A stretch of 64,000 nt of DNA from Streptomyces coeruleorubidus (GTDB lineage Bacteria > Actinomycetota > Actinomycetes > Streptomycetales > Streptomycetaceae), in NCBI RefSeq assembly GCF_028885415.1, contig NZ_CP118527.1, positions 4,278,001-4,342,000 on the forward strand, written 5' to 3'. Made by a program: the position numbers and the translations under genes. This document shows positions 15,177 through 23,515 of the stretch, piece after piece (position 1 is the first letter of the stretch; each line of letters begins with the position of its first letter). The notes beneath the pieces are model-generated. The model worked only from the letters and a program-made list of their open reading frames with translations, searched no databases and had not been told where the DNA came from.

Positions 15177-16052
15177 ATGCGCACCGACGACTGGCACCTC
15201 ACCCGGGACCTCGACTCCTTCCTGACCCGAGCCGGCACCTTCCTCCACTCCCAACCGGCCCTGCACACCGTCGCGTTGACCGTCACGGAGAACCTGCGCA
15301 CGCGCGGCCTGCACATCTACGGCGACGAGGCACCGGAGTTCGGCGTACTGGAACGGGACGGCGCGGTCCGGGCGACGTTCTTCCGCACACCACCGCACCG
15401 GCTGAACCTCACCGTCCTGACGGCCGAGGAAGCCGATGTGCTGGCCGCACGGCTGGCCGCCCGCGGGCAACGCCTGCCCGGCGTGCATGCCGACCGCGAC
15501 ACCGCCGGCGCCTTCGCCGAGGCCTGGCGGCGGCACACCGGCGCCACGGCCACGCTCCGACAGCGTCAGCGGCTCTACCGGCTCGGCACCCTGACCGTGC
15601 CCCGTCCCGTACCGCCCGGTGGGCCCCGCATCGCCGGTGAGGCGGATCGCGAGCAACTCATACGCTGGCACGAGGAGTTCGCCGAGGCCGTCGGCACGGG
15701 CACCGTCCGGGACACCGCCGAGTGGGCGGACGCCCGCATCGAGCAGGGCGGCATCACCTTCTGGGAGACCCCCGACGGCACCCCCGCCGCCATGGCCGGC
15801 ACGACCCCCCAGGTCGCCGGCCAGATCCGCGTCGCTCCCGTCTACACCCCGCCCCACCTCCGCGGCCGCGGCTACGCGGGCGCCGCCACGGCCGAGGTCA
15901 GCCGCGCCGCCCTGGCCGCCGGAGCTCAGGAGGTGCTCCTCTTCACGGACCTGTCGAACCCGACCAGCAACGGCCTGTACCAGCGGATCGGGTACCGGCC
16001 GGTGGCGGACTTCGCGGTGTACGACTTCACAGGGCAGTCCGCGCCCGCTTGA
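15177..16052 (+). CDS. GNAT-family acetyltransferase with N-terminal extension
   Basis: A 291-residue protein in which the GNAT core occupies only the C-terminal half: QIRVAPVYTPPHLRGRGYAGAATAEVSRAAL (motif A, R-G-R-G-Y-A) and LLFTDLSNPTSNGLYQRIGYRPVADF. The N-terminal 140 residues (HTVALTVTENLRTRG, PHRLNLTVLTAEEADVLAARLA) form the extra domain found in the Streptomyces DUF4081/GNAT-like proteins. The start is the ATG at 15177. Its 3' end is directly followed by the MerR-type promoter of the next operon. The substrate is unknown. Confidence 0.85.
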   Translation: MRTDDWHLTRDLDSFLTRAGTFLHSQPALHTVALTVTENLRTRGLHIYGDEAPEFGVLERDGAVRATFFRTPPHRLNLTVLTAEEADVLAARLAARGQRLPGVHADRDTAGAFAEAWRRHTGATATLRQRQRLYRLGTLTVPRPVPPGGPRIAGEADREQLIRWHEEFAEAVGTGTVRDTAEWADARIEQGGITFWETPDGTPAAMAGTTPQVAGQIRVAPVYTPPHLRGRGYAGAATAEVSRAALAAGAQEVLLFTDLSNPTSNGLYQRIGYRPVADFAVYDFTGQSAPA

Positions 16053-16079
16053 CCTTGACACAGTGACAAGGCCTTCACT
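16049..16079 (+). promoter_or_regulatory. MerR-type promoter with operator in a 19-bp spacer
   Basis: A -35 box TTGACC (16049-16054) and a -10-like TTCACT (16074-16079) are 19 bp apart, the long spacing characteristic of MerR-activated promoters. The spacer holds the near-perfect palindrome CCTTGACACAGTGACAAGG (16053-16071). It precedes an operon that encodes a MerR-type protein, so autoregulation is likely. Confidence 0.75.
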
Positions 16080-16099
16080 GTGGCGAGGAGGTGGTCCCG

Positions 16100-16768
16100 A
16101 TGACCATGCCGGAACAGGACACGGATACGGTTCGAGGTCTGCGGGCGCTGGAGGACAGCCGTTCGTCAGTGCGACTGCGGGCAGTGATGGAGATCGGCAC
16201 GGCCCCTGACCCGCGGTGCGTCGGCAAGCTCGTCGAGCGATGCGCGATCGAGCCGGAGTTCCACGTCCGCGACATGCTTACCTGGGCGCTCACCCGCCAC
16301 CCGGCGTCGATGACGGTCCCCGGGCTTCTCGATGAACTCCGCTCGGAGCGTGCGCAGGCACGAAGCCAGGCGTTGCACACGCTGTCCAAGATCGGGGATC
16401 GGCGGGCGTGGCCGGCGATCACACGGGCGCTGCTGACCGACCCCGACGACGAGGTGGCGCGGAGCGCCTGGCGGGCGGCGGTCGTACTCGTGCCCGAAGG
16501 TCAAGAGGCGGCACTGGCCGCTGTGTTGGCGACACAGCTCGGGCGCGGCGAGCGTGAGACACAGTTGAGTCTCAGCCGGGCGCTGATCGCACTCGGTGAG
16601 GGGATCATGCCGACCCTGCGCGCGGCGATGGCGGAACCCGCCCCTCGTGTGCGCGCGCACGCGTTCGCCACGGAAAGGCTGTTGCGCAACCCGGATGCGG
16701 GATTCGAGTTCGCGATCGAGGAGGCGAGGCGCGTCGTGGCCCTCGGCACGACCGGCCAGGAGGAGTGA
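16100..16768 (+). CDS. HEAT-repeat protein
   Basis: The 222-residue protein is an array of HEAT/PBS-lyase-like helical repeats: SSVRLRAVMEIGTAPDPRCVGKLVER, HVRDMLTWALTRHPASMTVPGLLDEL, RSQALHTLSKIGDRRAWPAITRAL, VARSAWRAAVVLV. Such repeats bind proteins or small molecules; no catalytic residues are visible. The ATG at 16100 has GAGGAGG 8 nt upstream; a GTG at 16091 lies inside that site. It is the first gene of the operon with the MerR-HEAT regulator 6 bp downstream. A shared repeat type in both proteins suggests they interact or arose from one another. Confidence 0.85.
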   Translation: MTMPEQDTDTVRGLRALEDSRSSVRLRAVMEIGTAPDPRCVGKLVERCAIEPEFHVRDMLTWALTRHPASMTVPGLLDELRSERAQARSQALHTLSKIGDRRAWPAITRALLTDPDDEVARSAWRAAVVLVPEGQEAALAAVLATQLGRGERETQLSLSRALIALGEGIMPTLRAAMAEPAPRVRAHAFATERLLRNPDAGFEFAIEEARRVVALGTTGQEE

Positions 16769-16774
16769 CAGGCA

Positions 16775-17833
16775 GTGTTGATCGGTGATGTGGCACGGCG
16801 GTCCGGGGTCAGCGCCCGCATGCTCAGGCACTACGACTCGCTCGGCCTGGTGCGGCCGACGGGTCGTACCGACGCCGGCTATCGCGAGTACTCCGGCGAG
16901 GACATCCGGCGGATCTTCCATATCGAGAGCCTGCGGTCGTTGGGGCTGTCGCTGCGTGACGTCGGGCGCGCGCTCGATGATCCGGGCTTCACGCCCGCAG
17001 AGCTCGTCGACGACCTCATCCGCCAGACGCGGGAACGCATCGCGGCCGAGACGGAGCTGCTCACGCGACTCAGCCGGATCGGTGCCGCGGAACCCGCCGG
17101 CTGGGAGGACGTCCTCCAGATCGTCGCACTGCTCCAGGCGTTGGGGTCGAAGAGCGCCGGGACGCGCCAGCGCGCGGCCTTGTCCTCGGTCGACGAGGTG
17201 CCGGTGGAAGCACTGGTCGAGGCAGCGCTGAGCGAGACGGACCCGAATGTCGCCGGAGCCCTTCGCTGGGCCTTGGCGCGATCGGGCGACGGCGGGCTGG
17301 CACTGCTGGCGGAGGGCCTCGGCGCACCGGAAGCCGAGGTGCGCAAACGTGCTGTCCGGTCCATAGCCGAGATCCCGAACGGCAAGGCGACCGCACTGCT
17401 GCGGGAGGCCCTCGCGAACCCCGACATCGTGGTCCGCAGGTATGCGGCTCTGGCGCTCGGGGCACGTGGGGTGGCCGACGCGGTCCCGACGCTCATCGAC
17501 ATGATCGTCGAGGAGACGAACGACGTCGACGCAGCCGACGCGCTGAGCGCGCTGGCGAGTGATCCCGCGTCGGCGGATCAGATCGCTGCCAGGCTCGTCG
17601 ACCGCCTCGCCCACGGCACCGTCGACTCGTCCGCACGTCGCCGGCTGACACAGGCGCTCGCCGACATCCCGGGCAGCACGGCGTCAGATGCCCTCGCGGA
17701 TCTGTCCCACGACGAAGACCGTGCCGTTGCGCTCACGGCGGCATACATTCTCGGGATCCGCACCGCGCGACAGCGGAACTTCCGTCCGGATCCGCCCATC
17801 GAGTACGCGGAGGGCGAGGGTGCCGCTGGGTGA
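16775..17833 (+). CDS. MerR-family regulator fused to a HEAT-repeat domain
   Basis: The 352-residue protein starts with a MerR winged helix (residues 1-70: MLIGDVARRSGVSARMLRHYDSLGLVRPTGRTDAGYREYSGEDIRRI). A dimerisation helix follows (about 80-120), in place of the usual short effector domain, then about 200 residues of HEAT repeats (TDPNVAGALRWALARSGDGGLALLAEGL, AEVRKRAVRSIAEIPNGKATALLREAL, PDIVVRRYAALALGARGVADAVPTLIDM). MerR proteins untwist promoters with 19-20 bp spacers, and such a promoter lies upstream at 16049. The HEAT part would be the sensor. The start is GTG at 16775 with GGAGG about 10 nt upstream. Confidence 0.9.
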   Translation: MLIGDVARRSGVSARMLRHYDSLGLVRPTGRTDAGYREYSGEDIRRIFHIESLRSLGLSLRDVGRALDDPGFTPAELVDDLIRQTRERIAAETELLTRLSRIGAAEPAGWEDVLQIVALLQALGSKSAGTRQRAALSSVDEVPVEALVEAALSETDPNVAGALRWALARSGDGGLALLAEGLGAPEAEVRKRAVRSIAEIPNGKATALLREALANPDIVVRRYAALALGARGVADAVPTLIDMIVEETNDVDAADALSALASDPASADQIAARLVDRLAHGTVDSSARRRLTQALADIPGSTASDALADLSHDEDRAVALTAAYILGIRTARQRNFRPDPPIEYAEGEGAAG

Positions 17834-17854
17834 CACCCTGGACCTCAGGTCCGT

Positions 17855-18520
17855 TCACGGCCACAGCAGTTCCCGTGCCCACCCTTCCCCTGTGCTCCGA
17901 TAGCGGAGCCGTACGTGCCGTCGCGCCGCGTCTCCCTGGAAGAACTCGACCTCCTCGGCCCGCAGCCGGTACAGCGTCCAGGACGGCACCGGTGTCTGCG
18001 GCTCCCGCGCGGCCCGTTCCCACGCCGACTCCGAGGCCCGCGCCAACTCCTCCACCGAGCCCAGGATTTCACTCTGCCGGCCGGTCAGGGCCGCGGCCAG
18101 CGCGCCCGTCGAGCGGGCGTGGAGGTCGCCCTGGGCCTCCTCGGACGGGGCGGCCGACACCGGGCCGCGGACCCGTACCTGGCGGCCGAGGACCGGCCAG
18201 TAGAAACCGAGCGCGGCGTACGGGCGGGCGGTGAGGTGGCGGCCCTTGCGGCTGCCGGCGTGGGACGCGAAGGACCAGCCGGTCTCGTCGGCGCCGTGCA
18301 GCATGACGATCCGTACGTCGGGCAGGCCGGACTCGTCGGAGGTCGCCAGCGACATGGTGTGCGGCTCGCTCTGCCCGGCCGCCACCGCCGCCGCGAACCA
18401 CTCGGTGAAGAGCGGCAGCGGGGCGGCCGGGGCGCTCGTCGGGTCGAAGGAGGGGAGTTGCGTGACCTGCGGGTCCCAGACCCGCAGTGACCTCAGCAGC
18501 TCGTGAAGATCCGTTGCCAT
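17855..18520 (-). CDS. pyridoxamine 5'-phosphate oxidase (PdxH-like)
   Basis: The 221-residue protein has the PdxH architecture: FTEWFAAAVAAGQSEPHTMSLATSDESGLPDVRIVMLHGADETGWSFASHAGSRKGRHL (FMN/PLP-binding R-x-V-x-L and S-x-K-G segments) and the C-terminal dimerisation part WTLYRLRAEEVEFFQGDAARRHVRLRY with the R..R pair that binds the PLP phosphate. It would oxidise PNP or PMP to PLP with FMN. Streptomyces often carries more than one PdxH-like protein, so it may be a paralogue and not the housekeeping enzyme. It is convergent with the MerR-HEAT operon across 21 bp (GGACCT-C-AGGTCC). Confidence 0.8.
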   Translation of the reverse strand: MATDLHELLRSLRVWDPQVTQLPSFDPTSAPAAPLPLFTEWFAAAVAAGQSEPHTMSLATSDESGLPDVRIVMLHGADETGWSFASHAGSRKGRHLTARPYAALGFYWPVLGRQVRVRGPVSAAPSEEAQGDLHARSTGALAAALTGRQSEILGSVEELARASESAWERAAREPQTPVPSWTLYRLRAEEVEFFQGDAARRHVRLRYRSTGEGWARELLWP

Positions 18521-18547
18521 CCCCCGATTGTCACCCCGGGATGCTCC

Positions 18548-18973
18548 TCACACCTGCCCGAGGTCCGACGACACCCACCGCTCCGGCCGCATCCGCAGCA
18601 CCAGCTGTTCTCCGTGGTTCTTCCAGGAGAAGTCGACGTAGCCGTCGACCTTGTCGGCCGGCAGATAGCGCGCCGACATCTCGCGGAGCTGGTCGAGGGT
18701 GGCGGGGGCCGTGTCGACGACCGGGCCCTCGACCGACACGTACCGGATCGTGGGTTCGAGCCGGTCCACCATCAGCGAGAACCGGCCCGCCGCGCTGATC
18801 AGTCCGTACTTGCGGGAGTCGAGGGCGGTCAGGATCCAGATGTCGCCGCCGGGCTCGTACTGGTACCAGATCGGCACGGTCAGCGGCGCGCGGCCCGGCC
18901 CCGCGTCGACCGCCAGTGCGGCGATGTGCGGCTCGGCCAGGAACTGTTCGCGCTCTTCTCGGGTCAGGGCCAT
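18548..18973 (-). CDS. PNPOx-like split-barrel flavin/F420-binding protein
   Basis: The 141-residue protein is a small split-barrel flavoprotein: REEREQFLAEPHIAALAVDAGPGRAPLTVPIWYQYEPGGDIWILTALDSRKYGLI, with R/K and S positions for FMN or F420 phosphate, then SVEGPVVDTAPATLDQLREMSARYLP. It resembles the PPOX-class F420-dependent or FMN-binding group common in actinobacteria. It lies 27 bp upstream of the PdxH-like gene on the same strand, so the two split-barrel genes are likely cotranscribed. The reaction is unknown. Confidence 0.8.
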   Translation of the reverse strand: MALTREEREQFLAEPHIAALAVDAGPGRAPLTVPIWYQYEPGGDIWILTALDSRKYGLISAAGRFSLMVDRLEPTIRYVSVEGPVVDTAPATLDQLREMSARYLPADKVDGYVDFSWKNHGEQLVLRMRPERWVSSDLGQV

Positions 18974-19198
18974 TCCGGTCTCCTTCGCAGGGCTGTTCCG
19001 GTCTCCGTCGGTGTCATCTCAACACCCGTTCGTCGCCCGGGTGTTCCCGTGACCCATCAGGAACGATCACCAGCTCGCCACAACCGGACCCCCTGCGACA
19101 CCAGCCCCACCCCGTCCCCCTACAGCCGTGATCAATCCGAAACCAATTCCGGTCTTGACCGAGACCCATCAAGCGGGTCCGTGGCTACGCTCCCGCTC

Positions 19199-20413
19199 AT
19201 GGCCGACTCCACTCCCCCCACACACTCCTCCGCACACCCCGCACCCGACCGCCCCGTCTACGTCGTCGGCGGCGGCCCCGGCGGACTCTCCGCCGCCTAC
19301 GCGCTGCGGGCCCGGGGCATACGGGCCGTCGTCCTGGAGAAGTCCGACCGTGTCGGGGCGTCCTGGCGCGGCCACTACGACCGGCTGCACCTGCACACCA
19401 CCCGCCGCCTGTCGTCCCTGCCCGGGCTGCCGATGCCGCGCCGGTTCGGGCGGTGGGTGTCCCGGGACAACGTGGTGCGGTACCTGGAGAAGTACGCCGA
19501 GCACCACCGGCTCGAAGTCGTCACCGGCGTCGAGGTGTCCCGCATCGAGCGCGCACCCGACGGCACGGGCTGGCTGCTGCACGCCACCGGCGGCCGGGAG
19601 CTGACCGGCGCGGCGGTCGTCGTCGCCACCGGCTACAACCACACGCCCCGCGTGCCCGACTGGCCCGGCCGCGACACGTACCCCGGCGAGTTCCTGCACG
19701 CCTCCGTCTACCGCAACGCCGAGCCCTTCGCCGGGCGCGAGGTCCTCGTCGTGGGCGCCGGCAACACCGGAGCCGAGATCGCCGTGGACCTGGCGGACGG
19801 CGGCGCCCGGGTACGGCTGTCCATCCGCACCGTCCCGCACATCGTGCGCCGCTCGACCGCGGGCTGGGCCGCGCAGTACTCCGGCGTCATGGCACGGCAC
19901 CTGCCGGTCGGCCTCGTCGACCGGATGGCCCGGCAGATGGGCAGACTGAGCGTGCCCGATCTGTCCGCCCACGGCCTGCCGCGCCCCGACACCGGCCTCT
20001 ACTCCCGGGTCGCCGAGGGCGCCATCCCCGTCCAGGACGTGGGTCTGATCGACGCCGTGCGCAAGGGCAGGGTGGAGGTCGTGGCGGCCGTGGAGGGCTT
20101 CGAGGACGGCAAGGTCCTGCTCGCCGACGGCACCCGCCTCTCCCCGGACGCCGTGGTCGCGGCCACCGGCTACACCCGGGCCCTGGAGGACCTCGTCGGC
20201 CACCTCGACGTACTCGACGCCCGCGGGAGGCCCGTCGCCCAGGGCCCCCGCAGCCCGCGGACCGCCCCGGGCCTGTACTTCACCGGCTTCACCAACCCGA
20301 TCAGCGGCATGTTCCGCGAGATGGCGATCGACGCGGTGAGGATCGCGAAGGCCATCGCGCGGGAGGGTTCGGGGAGCGTGGCGCGACTCCCGGGCCAAGC
20401 GGACACCGCCTAG
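19199..20413 (+). CDS. FAD/NAD(P)-dependent monooxygenase-like oxidoreductase (FMO/YUCCA type)
   Basis: The 404-residue protein has two dinucleotide motifs: VYVVGGGPGGLSAAYALRARG (FAD, about residue 20) and EVLVVGAGNTGAEIAVDLADGG (NADPH, about residue 185). It also has the FMO-like signature GEFLHASVYRN between them and ATGY motifs (VVVATGYNH, VVAATGYTR) that close the FAD pocket. Single-component enzymes of this kind oxygenate N, S or ketone substrates. The start is ATG 19199 after a disordered Pro/His-rich leader of about 18 residues. It is monocistronic and not preceded by the regulon operator. Confidence 0.85.
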   Translation: MADSTPPTHSSAHPAPDRPVYVVGGGPGGLSAAYALRARGIRAVVLEKSDRVGASWRGHYDRLHLHTTRRLSSLPGLPMPRRFGRWVSRDNVVRYLEKYAEHHRLEVVTGVEVSRIERAPDGTGWLLHATGGRELTGAAVVVATGYNHTPRVPDWPGRDTYPGEFLHASVYRNAEPFAGREVLVVGAGNTGAEIAVDLADGGARVRLSIRTVPHIVRRSTAGWAAQYSGVMARHLPVGLVDRMARQMGRLSVPDLSAHGLPRPDTGLYSRVAEGAIPVQDVGLIDAVRKGRVEVVAAVEGFEDGKVLLADGTRLSPDAVVAATGYTRALEDLVGHLDVLDARGRPVAQGPRSPRTAPGLYFTGFTNPISGMFREMAIDAVRIAKAIAREGSGSVARLPGQADTA

Positions 20414-20421
20414 GCCTGTCG

Positions 20422-21150
20422 TCAGCTCCCTTCCGCCCACCGGCCCGGAGGGTGACCGGGCAGCGTCAGGTCGGCGACCAGGCCGTAGTGGTCGCTCGCG
20501 TACACGCCGTTCACAGGTTCCACCAGGACTCGCCGGCATGCGGAGACATGCAGGGTGGGGCCGTGCGGGCCGCACCGGAGCAGGATGTAGTCGATACGGC
20601 GATCCGAGGCCTCGGGCATGTCCCCCTGTCGCACGAGCGGGTTGGCCGGGCTGAACGTGGGGCCCGGTTCACCGGGGTGCACGGCCGGCCAGGTGTCCTG
20701 GAAGCAGACGCTCATGCCGTCGAGCGACTGGAACCCCTGGAGGAACCGCAGGCTGGCGGCCTCAGGGGTCGCGTCGAAGTCGCCGAGCAGGACGGTGTGG
20801 CGCACGGGGCGTTCGGCGACGACGCCGTCCACGAGCCGGGCGGTGGCGAGCGCCTGCAACTCCCGTTCGTGCTCGTAGCCGTAGGGCCAGCTCGGCTTGT
20901 GATGCACGACGAGGATCGTGCCGAAGGGTTCGGGAAGCCGTAGCTCGGCGACGACTCCGCACCAGCTGGTGTGCGCCGTACGCTCGGTCACCTGGAGCGT
21001 GTCCGTCACGGTGTGCCCGAAGGGGCGGCGGGCGGCCAGTACGGCCCCCACACCGTCGGCAGACCAGCGACGTGCCAGCCGGCGTCGACGAGGGCCGCCA
21101 CGTCCTCGCGCGTGACTTCCTGGAGCGCGATGTCATCAACCGCATACCGG
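20422..21150 (-). pseudogene. endonuclease/exonuclease/phosphatase (EEP) family gene, frameshifted and 5'-truncated
   Basis: The main frame 20422-21051 encodes the C-terminal two thirds of an EEP protein: LVVHHKPSWPYGYEHERELQAL, HTVLLGDFDATPEAASLRFL (G-D-F-D-A/N metal motif), RRIDYILLRCGPHG and YASDHYGLVADL (S-D-H catalytic motif). Upstream, in another frame (about 21055-21150), lies AVDDIALQEVTREDVAALVDAGW, the family's essential L-Q-E strand. One frameshift near 21055 separates the halves, and the first strand with the R-x-x-x-W-N motif is missing. A product from the GTG at 21051 would lack the metal-binding Glu. Confidence 0.75.
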
Positions 21151-21157
21151 TGCTCGC

Positions 21158-21185
21158 CTCACTCACTCACTCTCACTCTCACTCA
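21158..21185 (+). repeat. CTCACT/CACT simple repeat
   Basis: Tandem CACT units followed by CTCACT units form a 28-bp low-complexity run, unusual in this GC-rich genome. It marks the broken 5' edge of the EEP pseudogene, 30 bp before the paired operators. Confidence 0.7.
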
Positions 21186-21214
21186 GCGGGAACTTCGCTC
21201 GTCCCCAACCATTC

Positions 21215-21229
21215 CTGACATCGCGTCAG
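21215..21229. promoter_or_regulatory. operator site 4 (acyl-CoA ligase operon, distal)
   Basis: CTGACATCGCGTCAG matches 11 of 12 fixed bases of the regulon palindrome. Its centre is 25 bp from that of site 5. Confidence 0.8.
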
Positions 21230-21239
21230 TTCGGATAAC

Positions 21240-21254
21240 CTGACAGAGCGTCAG
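21240..21254. promoter_or_regulatory. operator site 5 (acyl-CoA ligase operon, proximal)
   Basis: CTGACAGAGCGTCAG matches 11 of 12 fixed bases and ends 32 bp before the ATG at 21287. Two sites on about the same helical face suggest cooperative repression. Confidence 0.8.
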
Positions 21255-21286
21255 TTAACGGCTGTCTCACAGGAGCGGGCGGAACG

Positions 21287-23515
21287 ATGCTTGGATCGAC
21301 CCACGGCACCCTCACCACCGACTCCCGCCGGACCCGGGCCATCGCCTGTGGCGAGCGGTCCGGGCCCATCGTGCACGGCCATCCGGCCCGGCTGGGAGAC
21401 CTCGACGTCAGCGGGCGCCCGCTGCACGCCGACGTACCCGACCTGGACCGCTTCTTCCGCCCGCGGTCCGTCGCCGTGATCGGCGCGTCCGATGCCGAGG
21501 GGCGCCCCCACACCGGCATCACGCGGCAACTGGCCGACTGGGCCGAGCTGGTCGGGGCCCGGCTGTATCCGGTGCATCCGAGCCGGCCGTCCGTCTTCGG
21601 CACGCCCTGCTCCCCTTCCGTCGCCGACCTGCCCGAGCAGGTCGATCTGGCCGTCGTACTGGTCGGCGACCCGCTGCCGGTCGTCGAGGAACTGGCCGAG
21701 GCCAAGGCACGGTTCGCGGTCGTCTTCGCCTCCGGATTCGCGGAGACCGGGCCGGAGGGCGAGGCCGCCCAGCGGCGACTGTCCGCCGCCGTCGAGCGGT
21801 CAGGGATGCGGCTGCTGGGGCCCAACACCAACCTCAACGCCTTCCAGCGGTTCCGCGACGACCTTCAGGGGCCGGCGATCGCGCTGATCACCCAGTCCGG
21901 CCACCAGGGCCGCCCCGTCTTCGCCCTCCAGGAACTCGGCATCCGGCTCTCCCACTGGGCGCCCACCGGCAACGAGGCCGACCTGGAGACCGCCGACTTC
22001 CTCTCCTACTTCGCCGAGCAGCCCGAGGTCGGCGCCATCGCCTGCTACCTGGAGGGGCTGAAGGACGGCCGCTCCTTCCTGCTCGCCGCCGACCGGGCCG
22101 CCCGGCGCGGCGTGCCGGTCGTCGCGGTCAAGGTGGGCCGCACCGAGACCGGCGCCCGCACGGCCGCCTCCCACACCGGCAAGCTGACCGGCGCGGACGC
22201 GGTGGTGGACGCGGCGCTACGGCAGTACGGCGTGATCAGGGTCGACGGGCTCGACGAACTCCAGGACACGGCAGCCCTGTTGGCCCGGGCCCGCCCGCCG
22301 CGCGCCGACGGGGTCGTCGTCTACTCGATCTCCGGCGGCACGGGCGCGCACGTCGCCGATCTGGCGACCGAGGCGGGCCTGCGGCTGCCGGTCCTGTCCG
22401 AGGCCCGGCAGGCCGAGCTGCACCAGTGGATACCCGAGTACCTGAGCGTCGCCAACCCCGTCGACAACGGCGGGCACCCGGTCGGCGACCGGCGCGGCCG
22501 CAAGATCATCGACGCGATCCTCGACGACCCCGAGGTGGGCGTGCTCGTCTGCCCGATCACCGGGCCGTTCCCCCCGCTCAGCGACCGCCTCGTACGGGAC
22601 CTGGTGGACGCGGCGGAGCAGACGGACAAGCTGGTGTGCGTGGTCTGGGGATCACCGGTGGGCACCGAGCCGGCCTACCGCGAGGTCCTGCTCGGCTCCT
22701 CCCGCGTGGCCACCTTCCGCACGGTCGGCAACTGCCTCACCGCCGTCCGCGCCTACCTCGGCCACCACCGCTTCAGGACCGGCTACCGCTCCCCCTTCGA
22801 CGACGCCCCGCGCACCCCCTCGCCGTCCTACCGCAAGGCCCAGGCGCTCATGCGACCCGGCGAGCAGCTCAGCGAACACGCGGCGAAGCAGTTGCTGCGG
22901 GCGTACGGCATCCGCGTGCCGCGCGAGCAGTTGGTGACCAGCGCGGCGGCGGCCGTACGGGCGGCGGGACAGGTGGGCTACCCGGTGGTGATGAAGGCCT
23001 CGGGCGCCCGGATCGCCCACAAGACCGACCTGGGCCTGGTGAAGATCGGGCTCACCTCGGCGAGCCAGGTCCGCGACGCCTACCGGGAGCTGACCGACAT
23101 CGCCCGCTACGAGGATGTCCCGCTGGACGGCGTGCTGGTCTGCCAGATGGTCGAGCAGGGCGTCGAGATGGTCGTCGGAATCACGCACGACGACCTGTTC
23201 GGGCCGACCGTGACCGTCGGGCTCGGCGGCGTGCTCGTGGAGGTCCTGCGCGACACGGCCGTAGGCGTGCCGCCGTTCGGTGAGGAGCAGGCGCGGGACA
23301 TGCTCGCCGGGCTGCGCGGGCGACCGCTGCTCGACGGGGTCCGGGGGCGGCCGCCGGCGGACCTGGACGCGCTCGTGGAGGTCGTCCTGCGGGTGCAGCG
23401 CATGGCGCTCGAACTCGGGGACCAGGTGGCGGAGTTGGACATCAACCCGTTGATGGTCCTGCCGCAGGGGCAGGGCGCGGTGGCGCTGGACGCGCTGGCG
23501 GTGTGCGGCCGATGA
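21287..23515 (+). CDS. ADP-forming acyl-CoA ligase (fused alpha-beta acetyl-CoA synthetase type)
   Basis: The 742-residue protein has the full domain order of NDP-forming acyl-CoA synthetases. A CoA-binding Rossmann domain (LDRFFRPRSVAVIGASDAEGR) comes first, then ligase-CoA domains with the phospho-His loop ASHTGKLTGADAVVDAAL, then a C-terminal ATP-grasp (LRAYGIRVPREQLVTS, GYPVVMKASGARIAHKTDLGLVKIGL, ELDINPLMV). The enzyme activates a carboxylic acid with ATP and CoA to give acyl-CoA, ADP and Pi, through a phospho-histidine. It leads an operon with an enoyl-CoA hydratase and is controlled by two operators. A ribosome site AGGAGCGGGCGG precedes the ATG. Confidence 0.92.
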   Translation: MLGSTHGTLTTDSRRTRAIACGERSGPIVHGHPARLGDLDVSGRPLHADVPDLDRFFRPRSVAVIGASDAEGRPHTGITRQLADWAELVGARLYPVHPSRPSVFGTPCSPSVADLPEQVDLAVVLVGDPLPVVEELAEAKARFAVVFASGFAETGPEGEAAQRRLSAAVERSGMRLLGPNTNLNAFQRFRDDLQGPAIALITQSGHQGRPVFALQELGIRLSHWAPTGNEADLETADFLSYFAEQPEVGAIACYLEGLKDGRSFLLAADRAARRGVPVVAVKVGRTETGARTAASHTGKLTGADAVVDAALRQYGVIRVDGLDELQDTAALLARARPPRADGVVVYSISGGTGAHVADLATEAGLRLPVLSEARQAELHQWIPEYLSVANPVDNGGHPVGDRRGRKIIDAILDDPEVGVLVCPITGPFPPLSDRLVRDLVDAAEQTDKLVCVVWGSPVGTEPAYREVLLGSSRVATFRTVGNCLTAVRAYLGHHRFRTGYRSPFDDAPRTPSPSYRKAQALMRPGEQLSEHAAKQLLRAYGIRVPREQLVTSAAAAVRAAGQVGYPVVMKASGARIAHKTDLGLVKIGLTSASQVRDAYRELTDIARYEDVPLDGVLVCQMVEQGVEMVVGITHDDLFGPTVTVGLGGVLVEVLRDTAVGVPPFGEEQARDMLAGLRGRPLLDGVRGRPPADLDALVEVVLRVQRMALELGDQVAELDINPLMVLPQGQGAVALDALAVCGR

